Positions 35,913 through 40,696 of a stretch of DNA of 40,696 nt are shown here, in pieces. The stretch is taken from positions 1 through 40,696 of the forward strand of contig CAMJGH010000015.1 of assembly GCA_946405185.1 (NCBI GenBank), read 5' to 3'. The stretch comes from an uncultured Lachnospiraceae bacterium (GTDB taxonomy: Bacteria; Bacillota; Clostridia; Lachnospirales; Lachnospiraceae). The notes under the pieces are model-generated. The model saw nothing but the letters and a program-made list of their open reading frames with translations. It was not told the origin of the DNA and ran no database searches. A program made the translations under genes and the position numbers. How positions within the stretch are numbered: position 1 is the first letter of the stretch; every line of letters begins with the position of its first letter.

Positions 35913-37364
35913 ATGTATGACGCAGTGATCATCGGAGCGGGCATTTCCGGCTGCGCGATCGCCCGTTTCCTGTCGGCCTATCAGGGGTCGTTCTGTGTCA
36001 TGGAGCGCTCGGAGGATGTCTGCACCGGCACGTCGAAGGCCAATTCGGCCATCATCCACGCCGGCTTTGACGCCGCTCATGGGTCGCTCATGGCCAAGTA
36101 CAACCTGATCGGCGCCAACATGTACCCGCAGCTGGCCAAGGACCTGGATTTCCCGTACAAGAACAACGGGTCGCTGGTGCTGGCGCTCCACGAGGAGGAC
36201 ATTCCCAAGCTGGAAGCCCTCAAGGAGAACGGTGAGAAGAACGGCGTGAAGGGCCTCGAGATCGTCGACCGCGCCCGCTTAAAAGAACTGGAGCCCGCCA
36301 TCGGTCATGTGCCGGTTGCGGCGCTGTACGCGCCGACCGCCGGCATCGTCTGTCCGTTCGGCGCCACCATCGCCTTTGCCGAGAACGCCGCCGAGAACGG
36401 CGTGCGCTTCCACTTTGACTCCGAGGTGAAGGGCATCACCCGCGCCGAGGATGAGAACGGCGAGGTCTGCTGGGTGGTGCAGACGCAGCACGGTTCCGTG
36501 CGCACCCGCGCGGTCATCAACGCTGCCGGCCTGTACGCGGACGTCATGCACAACATGGTCTCCGCGGACAAGATCACCCTGGTGCCGCGCCGCGGCGACT
36601 ACCTGCTGCTGGACCGCCGCACCGGCGGGTACGTCAAGCACACCGTCTTCCAGGTGCCCGGCAAGTTCGGCAAGGGCGTGCTGGTCAGCCCGACCGTGCA
36701 CGGCAACACCATCGTGGGTCCCACCGCGGAGGATATCGATGACCGCGAGGGCGTGGACACCACGGCGGAAGGCTTTGCCGACCTCATGGAGAAGGCCGGT
36801 CACGCCTTCGACGATCTGCCCCTGCGCGACGTCATCACGAGCTTCGCGGGCCTGCGCGCCCACGAGGCCAAGCACGATTTCATCCTGGGCGAAGTGAAGG
36901 ACGCCCCGCACTTCTTCGACTGCGCGGGCATCGAATCGCCGGGCCTGTCGGCCGCGCCGGCCTTAGGGCAGGAGATCGCCCGCGAGGTGGCGGAGGCCCT
37001 GGGCCTGCAGCCCGACCCGGATTTCAAACCCACCCGCAAGGGCATCCTGGATCCGAAGAAACTCTCCGAAGAAGAACTGGCGGCGCTCATCAAAGAGAAG
37101 CCCGAGTACGGCCGCATCGTCTGCCGCTGCGAGCAGGTCACCGAAGGTGAGATCAAAGATGCGCTCACCCGCATGCTCGGAGCCAAGAGCCTGGACGGCG
37201 TGAAGCGCCGCGTGCGCGCCGGCATGGGCCGGTGCCAGGGCGGGTTCTGCTCACCCCGCGTCATGGATCTGATCGCCGAAGCCTGGGATATGGACGTGGC
37301 GGACGTGACCAAGTCCGGCGGCAAGTCGCGCATCATCGTCGGCATGACGAAAGACCGCGTGTAA
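35913..37364 (+). CDS. FAD-dependent oxidoreductase, GlpA-like, with C-terminal [2Fe-2S] BFD domain
   Basis: This 483-residue protein has an N-terminal FAD-binding Rossmann motif (DAVIIGAGISGCAIARFL) and a DAO-type substrate domain with the glycerol-3-phosphate-dehydrogenase-like segments TSKANSAIIHAGFD and SFAGLRAHEAKHDFILG. At the C-terminus is a bacterioferritin-associated-ferredoxin-type domain with four cysteines (C404, C406, C441, C446). It resembles the catalytic subunit of anaerobic glycerol-3-phosphate dehydrogenase, which oxidises glycerol-3-phosphate to dihydroxyacetone phosphate at the membrane; related members oxidise other 2-hydroxy acids. The start at 35913 follows AAAGGGGG; the upstream frame to 35820 covers the promoter. 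The next two genes complete the set. No glpK is in the window, so the substrate is not certain. Confidence 0.88.
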   Translation: MYDAVIIGAGISGCAIARFLSAYQGSFCVMERSEDVCTGTSKANSAIIHAGFDAAHGSLMAKYNLIGANMYPQLAKDLDFPYKNNGSLVLALHEEDIPKLEALKENGEKNGVKGLEIVDRARLKELEPAIGHVPVAALYAPTAGIVCPFGATIAFAENAAENGVRFHFDSEVKGITRAEDENGEVCWVVQTQHGSVRTRAVINAAGLYADVMHNMVSADKITLVPRRGDYLLLDRRTGGYVKHTVFQVPGKFGKGVLVSPTVHGNTIVGPTAEDIDDREGVDTTAEGFADLMEKAGHAFDDLPLRDVITSFAGLRAHEAKHDFILGEVKDAPHFFDCAGIESPGLSAAPALGQEIAREVAEALGLQPDPDFKPTRKGILDPKKLSEEELAALIKEKPEYGRIVCRCEQVTEGEIKDALTRMLGAKSLDGVKRRVRAGMGRCQGGFCSPRVMDLIAEAWDMDVADVTKSGGKSRIIVGMTKDRV

Positions 37365-37377
37365 AGGAGGGGCGAAG

Positions 37378-38679
37378 ATGGAACGTACCGTATATGATCT
37401 GATCATTGTCGGCGGCGGCCCTGCGGGCCTCGCGGCAGCCGTCGGTGCCTACGATGCCGGCCTGAGGAACATCCTCATCCTCGAGCGCGACCTGCGCCTT
37501 GGCGGCATCTTAAACCAGTGCATCCACAACGGGTTCGGCCTGCACACCTTCCAGGAAGAGCTGACCGGCCCCGAATACGCGCAGCGCTTCATCGACCAGG
37601 TGAAGGAGCGCGGCATCGCATACAAGCTGGACACCATGGTCCTCTCCATCGGCAAGGGCGAGGACGGTTCCAAGGAAGTGACCGCCGTCAACGAGACGGA
37701 CGGCCTGCTGCTCTTAAAGGCCAAAGCGCTCATCCTGGCCATGGGCTGCCGCGAGAGAAGCCGCGGCGCCCTGAACATCCCGGGCTTCCGCCCGGCGGGC
37801 ATCTACTCCGCCGGCACGGCACAGCGCCTGGTCAACATTGAAGGGTACCTGCCCGGACGGCGCGTGGTCATCTTAGGTTCCGGTGACATCGGCCTGATCA
37901 TGGCCCGCCGCATGACCTTGGAGGGCGCCCGCGTCATGGTCTGCGCCGAGCTCATGCCGTACTCCGGCGGCCTGAAGCGCAACATCGTGCAGTGCCTGGA
38001 CGATTTCGGCATTCCGCTCAAGCTTTCGCACACCGTGGTGCGCATCGAAGGCAAGGAGCGCGTGGAAGGCGTGGTCATCGCCGAAGTCGGCCCGGACCGC
38101 AAGCCCATCCCCGGCACCGAGGAGCACTACCGGTGCGACACGCTGCTGCTCTCGGTCGGCCTCCTGCCCGAAAACGAACTGACGGTCGGCCTGGGTGCCG
38201 AGATCAGCCGCATCACCAACGGCCCGGTGGTCAACGAGTCGCTCGAGACCTCCGTTCCCGGCGTGTTCGCGGCCGGCAACGTCCTGCACGTGCATGACCT
38301 GGTGGACTACGTCTCCGAGGAGGCGAAGCTGGCCGGCGAGCGCGCGGCGGACTACGTGGCGGCCTGCGGCGACGGCTTCACCGCTCCGGAAGACGGCGCG
38401 AAGCGCGTGCCGGTCACCTTTGCCGGCGGCATCCGCTACACCGTGCCGTCCGCCATTGACCCCGGCAAGATCGGCAACTGGCTGAAGATCCGCTTCCGCG
38501 TGGGCGATGTCATGCAGAACCGCAAGGTGGTGCTGTACCTGGACGGCGAGCCGGCGCTCACCAAGAAGCGCCGCGTCATGGCGCCCGGCGAGATGGAAGA
38601 ACTGGTCTTAACCGCCCGCCACGTGCAGGCGCATCCGGATCTGAAGTCCATCGAAATCCGCGTAGAGGAGGATGTGTGA
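37378..38679 (+). CDS. NAD(P)/FAD-dependent oxidoreductase, GlpB/NADH-oxidase-like partner
   Basis: This 433-residue pyridine nucleotide-disulfide-type flavoprotein has the N-terminal FAD motif DLIIVGGGPAGLAAA, a second dinucleotide motif RRVVILGSGDIGLIMARRM, and the late FAD-contact segment ETSVPGVFAAGNVLHVHDLVD. The conserved MGCRERSRG follows the first half. There is no CxxC or CxxxxC redox pair, so it is not a thioredoxin reductase. In clostridia this protein type forms a three-gene set with a GlpA-like protein and a DUF1667 protein, probably passing electrons from the substrate flavin to NAD(P) or another acceptor. It starts 13 bp after the GlpA-like gene with AAAGGAGGGG upstream. Confidence 0.9.
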   Translation: MERTVYDLIIVGGGPAGLAAAVGAYDAGLRNILILERDLRLGGILNQCIHNGFGLHTFQEELTGPEYAQRFIDQVKERGIAYKLDTMVLSIGKGEDGSKEVTAVNETDGLLLLKAKALILAMGCRERSRGALNIPGFRPAGIYSAGTAQRLVNIEGYLPGRRVVILGSGDIGLIMARRMTLEGARVMVCAELMPYSGGLKRNIVQCLDDFGIPLKLSHTVVRIEGKERVEGVVIAEVGPDRKPIPGTEEHYRCDTLLLSVGLLPENELTVGLGAEISRITNGPVVNESLETSVPGVFAAGNVLHVHDLVDYVSEEAKLAGERAADYVAACGDGFTAPEDGAKRVPVTFAGGIRYTVPSAIDPGKIGNWLKIRFRVGDVMQNRKVVLYLDGEPALTKKRRVMAPGEMEELVLTARHVQAHPDLKSIEIRVEEDV

Positions 38680-38680
38680 G

Positions 38681-39049
38681 ATGAAGACGGTCAACTTAAC
38701 CTGCATCGGCTGTCCTCTGGGCTGCCCGATCGAAGTCATGATGGATGACGATAACAACATCCTGCTGGTCTCCGGCAACTCCTGCCCCCGCGGCGATAAG
38801 TACGCCCGCAAGGAAGTGACGGCGCCCACCCGCATCGTGACCAGCTCCGTGCGCGTGTTCGGCAGCGAAAAAGGCGAGCGCATGGTGCCCGTCAAGACCG
38901 CTTCCGACGTGCCGAAAAAGAGCATCATGGAAGTCATCCGCGACCTGCGCGGCGTCTCCGTCCCGTGCCCGGTGCACATCGGGGACGTGGTGGTCAAAAA
39001 CGTGGCCGGTACCGGCGTGGATATGATCGCCACCAAAGAAGTAGAGTGA
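38681..39049 (+). CDS. DUF1667 small cysteine-rich protein
   Basis: This 122-residue protein matches the DUF1667 pattern. The N-terminus has CIGCPLGCP (C8, C11, C15), with a further Cys at C35 (SGNSCPRGDKYA) and one near the end (PCPVHIGDVVVKN). The cysteine spacing suggests that it binds an iron-sulfur cluster or zinc and serves as an electron-transfer or assembly subunit for the two flavoproteins before it. That role is inference from constant gene association. The start at 38681 is preferred over 38672 because AGGAGG is nine bases upstream of the former and directly abuts the latter. It is the last gene of the operon. Confidence 0.87.
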   Translation: MKTVNLTCIGCPLGCPIEVMMDDDNNILLVSGNSCPRGDKYARKEVTAPTRIVTSSVRVFGSEKGERMVPVKTASDVPKKSIMEVIRDLRGVSVPCPVHIGDVVVKNVAGTGVDMIATKEVE

Positions 39050-39054
39050 AACGG

Positions 39055-39085
39055 CACCACGCAGGCCTGTGCCTGCGTGGTGTTT
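39055..39085 (+). terminator. Hairpin after the DUF1667 gene
   Basis: CACCACGCAGGC pairs perfectly with GCCTGCGTGGTG across the 4-base loop CTGT, six bases after the stop. Only TTT follows, so termination may be partial. Confidence 0.6.
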
Positions 39086-39116
39086 GATATCGGAGACCAT
39101 CAGCGAGGAGTGCAGT

Positions 39117-40696
39117 ATGAGACAGCTGATCAGAAACGCAAAGATCTATGACGGCACGGGCGCGGAAGCCTTTATGGGCGAGGTGCTCATCGAGAATGAC
39201 CGCATCGCGGCGGTGGGGAAAAACCTCCCGGCCGAGGCCGATGTGGTGTACGATCTGCAGGGCAAGTCCCTGGCGCCCGGCTTTATCGACGGGCATTCAC
39301 ACAACGACTGGTTTGCCATCAAAAAAGACCCGCTGCCGTACTTCGAGCCGTTCATAAGACAGGGCATCGCCACGTTCGTGACGGGCAACTGCGGGGTGTC
39401 GGCCATCGGCTTTGAGCCGGACTGCCCGCACATGGACAAGATGGGCGCCGGACTGTTCTCGTTTGACGGCACCACCGGCGCCTACGGGACGCTCGATGAG
39501 TTTTTTGAAGCCGTCGACGGGAACATGCCCTGCAACCTCTCGGTGCTGGCCGGGCACTGCTCGGCGCGCGCGGCCGTCTCCGGGTCGGTCAACCGGAAGC
39601 TGACGCCGGCGGAAGAAAAAGAGATGCTCGCCATCCTCGAAAAGGCCCTGCAGCAGGGCGCCGCGGGCCTCTCGCTTGGCATGATGTACGATCCGGGTCT
39701 GTTTGCCGATGTGGAGGAGACCCGCAAGGTGGCCGAACTGTGCGTGAAGTACAACGTGCCGCTGACGGTGCACCCCCGCGCGGAGTCGAAAGTCTCCATG
39801 GCCTACCCGCAGATCCTCGGGCGCGCGCACATCCTGCGGGCGTTTGACGAGCTGGTGGCCATCGCCAAAGGGACGCCGCTCAAGCTGCACTACTCGCACG
39901 CCATCTTCGTGGGCCGCAGTTCGTTCAGATACAAGGATGAGATCCTGAAGATGATGGAAGACCTGCGCGCCTCCGGGTCGGACGTGATGTTTGACATCTA
40001 CAACGAATTGCTGGGCGTCTCGGTCATCACCGTGATCCTGCCGGCGTGGTATCAGGACATGTCGCCGGAAGAGAAGAAAAAGCCGCTCAACCGCCTGAAG
40101 CTGGCGGCGCTGGTGAAGGCCAGCAGCCTGCTGCTGGGGTTCGGCTTCAAGGATATCGTGGTGGCTTACATCGGGCCGGGATACGAGCGGTTTGAAGGGA
40201 AATCCGTGCACCAGATCGCGCAGGAAGAGAAGATGAGCGACCTGGACGCCTACCTGATGCTCTGCGAAGTCAGCCACTTCCACGGCCGCGTCAACATGGG
40301 CCCGTACACCACACCGGAGATCATCCACGCGTTTGAGAAAGACCCGCATTGCCTGTACATGACGGATGCCTGGGTGGAAGACCACGGCGTGCAGAACCCC
40401 GCCATCTACGACTGCTTCCCGAAATTCCTGCGGGATTCCCTGCTGGGCCTTGGTGATACGATGCCCGCCACCATCCGCCGCATGACCGGCGCCACCGCGG
40501 ACCGCTTCCAGCTCCCGGAACGCGGGTACCTCAAAGAAGGGTACTTCGCGGACCTCACGGTGTTCGATGAAGACGCCATCAAAAAAGCCGCACCAGACCG
40601 GGAGAAGCCGTTCGGCATCGAGAAACTCTTCATCAACGGCCGCCTGGTGCTGGACGGGGAGAAACTGGATACGGAGGCGTTAAAGACCTCCGGCCG
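39117..40696 (+). CDS. D-aminoacylase / N-acyl-D-amino-acid deacylase-like amidohydrolase (3' end outside window)
   Basis: The frame is open from the ATG at 39117 to the last base, giving about 526 residues with the stop beyond the window. It starts with the amidohydrolase beta-domain (RNAKIYDGTGAEAFMGEVLI) and the metal motif GFIDGHSHND (H60, H62). Further positions match D-aminoacylases: Cys in TGNCGVSA, His in LTVHPRAES, His in HYSHAIFVG, and Asp in MTDAWVEDHG. The C-terminal GYLKEGYFADLTVFD segment closes the beta-domain, so the protein is nearly complete. Such zinc enzymes release D-amino acids or related groups from N-acylated substrates. GAGGAG lies six bases before the start. It follows the DUF1667 operon behind a hairpin and may have a separate or read-through transcript. 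Substrate specificity is not readable. Confidence 0.87.
   Translation, partial: MRQLIRNAKIYDGTGAEAFMGEVLIENDRIAAVGKNLPAEADVVYDLQGKSLAPGFIDGHSHNDWFAIKKDPLPYFEPFIRQGIATFVTGNCGVSAIGFEPDCPHMDKMGAGLFSFDGTTGAYGTLDEFFEAVDGNMPCNLSVLAGHCSARAAVSGSVNRKLTPAEEKEMLAILEKALQQGAAGLSLGMMYDPGLFADVEETRKVAELCVKYNVPLTVHPRAESKVSMAYPQILGRAHILRAFDELVAIAKGTPLKLHYSHAIFVGRSSFRYKDEILKMMEDLRASGSDVMFDIYNELLGVSVITVILPAWYQDMSPEEKKKPLNRLKLAALVKASSLLLGFGFKDIVVAYIGPGYERFEGKSVHQIAQEEKMSDLDAYLMLCEVSHFHGRVNMGPYTTPEIIHAFEKDPHCLYMTDAWVEDHGVQNPAIYDCFPKFLRDSLLGLGDTMPATIRRMTGATADRFQLPERGYLKEGYFADLTVFDEDAIKKAAPDREKPFGIEKLFINGRLVLDGEKLDTEALKTSG

Overview
The window is GC-rich DNA (about 60% or more by eye) from an anaerobic member of the Bacillota, most likely class Clostridia and possibly a GC-rich relative of Lachnospiraceae. 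The basis is the clostridial style of RpoB, RpoC and GdpP, strong AGGAGG ribosome binding sites, SigA-like promoters, and oxygen-sensitive enzymes (IorAB, ferredoxin-type clusters). No species can be named from the sequence alone. Genes are packed tightly and no gap exceeds 300 bases. I saw no tRNA, rRNA, CRISPR array, phage gene or transposase gene.

Layout. Positions 1-9983 hold a housekeeping block on the + strand: the 3' part of rpoB, then rpoC, gdpP (c-di-AMP phosphodiesterase), rplI and dnaB. Next come a large membrane-anchored extracytoplasmic protein (10051-12603), a PfkB-family sugar kinase with its own promoter, and a water-type aquaporin ending in a strong terminator. From 14485 to 20386 the genes are on the - strand: a zinc-ribbon membrane protein, an 81-bp nested palindromic element, an acyl-CoA synthetase, and a three-gene operon (bicupin, sugar isomerase-like TIM barrel, MATE exporter). 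A LacI-family gene diverges from that operon at 20588. The intergenic region holds two promoters and two LacI-type operators. This is a self-contained, probably sugar-related, regulon.

From 21692 to 25798, iorA-iorB-paaK-ACT form an operon for 2-oxoacid (arylpyruvate) oxidation and aryl-CoA/arylacetate interconversion, closed by a strong terminator.

From 25992 to 34812 a five-gene operon is the most unusual part of the window. It encodes a 151-aa protein of unknown function, a 1733-aa DUF4132-type protein, a zinc-ribbon protein with a degenerate kinase-like C-terminus, a von Willebrand A (VWA) protein with a MIDAS-like motif, and a divergent adenylosuccinate synthetase (PurA) homologue. The mix of VWA, zinc-ribbon kinase-like protein and nucleotide-modifying enzyme recalls Ter/TerY-P stress and conflict systems. 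It is my best candidate for an undescribed system; its function is inference.

After it come a decayed tandem copy of a gene start and a putative lipoprotein gene of lower GC. Then follows a GlpA-like/FAD oxidoreductase/DUF1667 operon resembling anaerobic glycerol-3-phosphate dehydrogenase. The window closes with a D-aminoacylase-like amidohydrolase that runs off the 3' edge.
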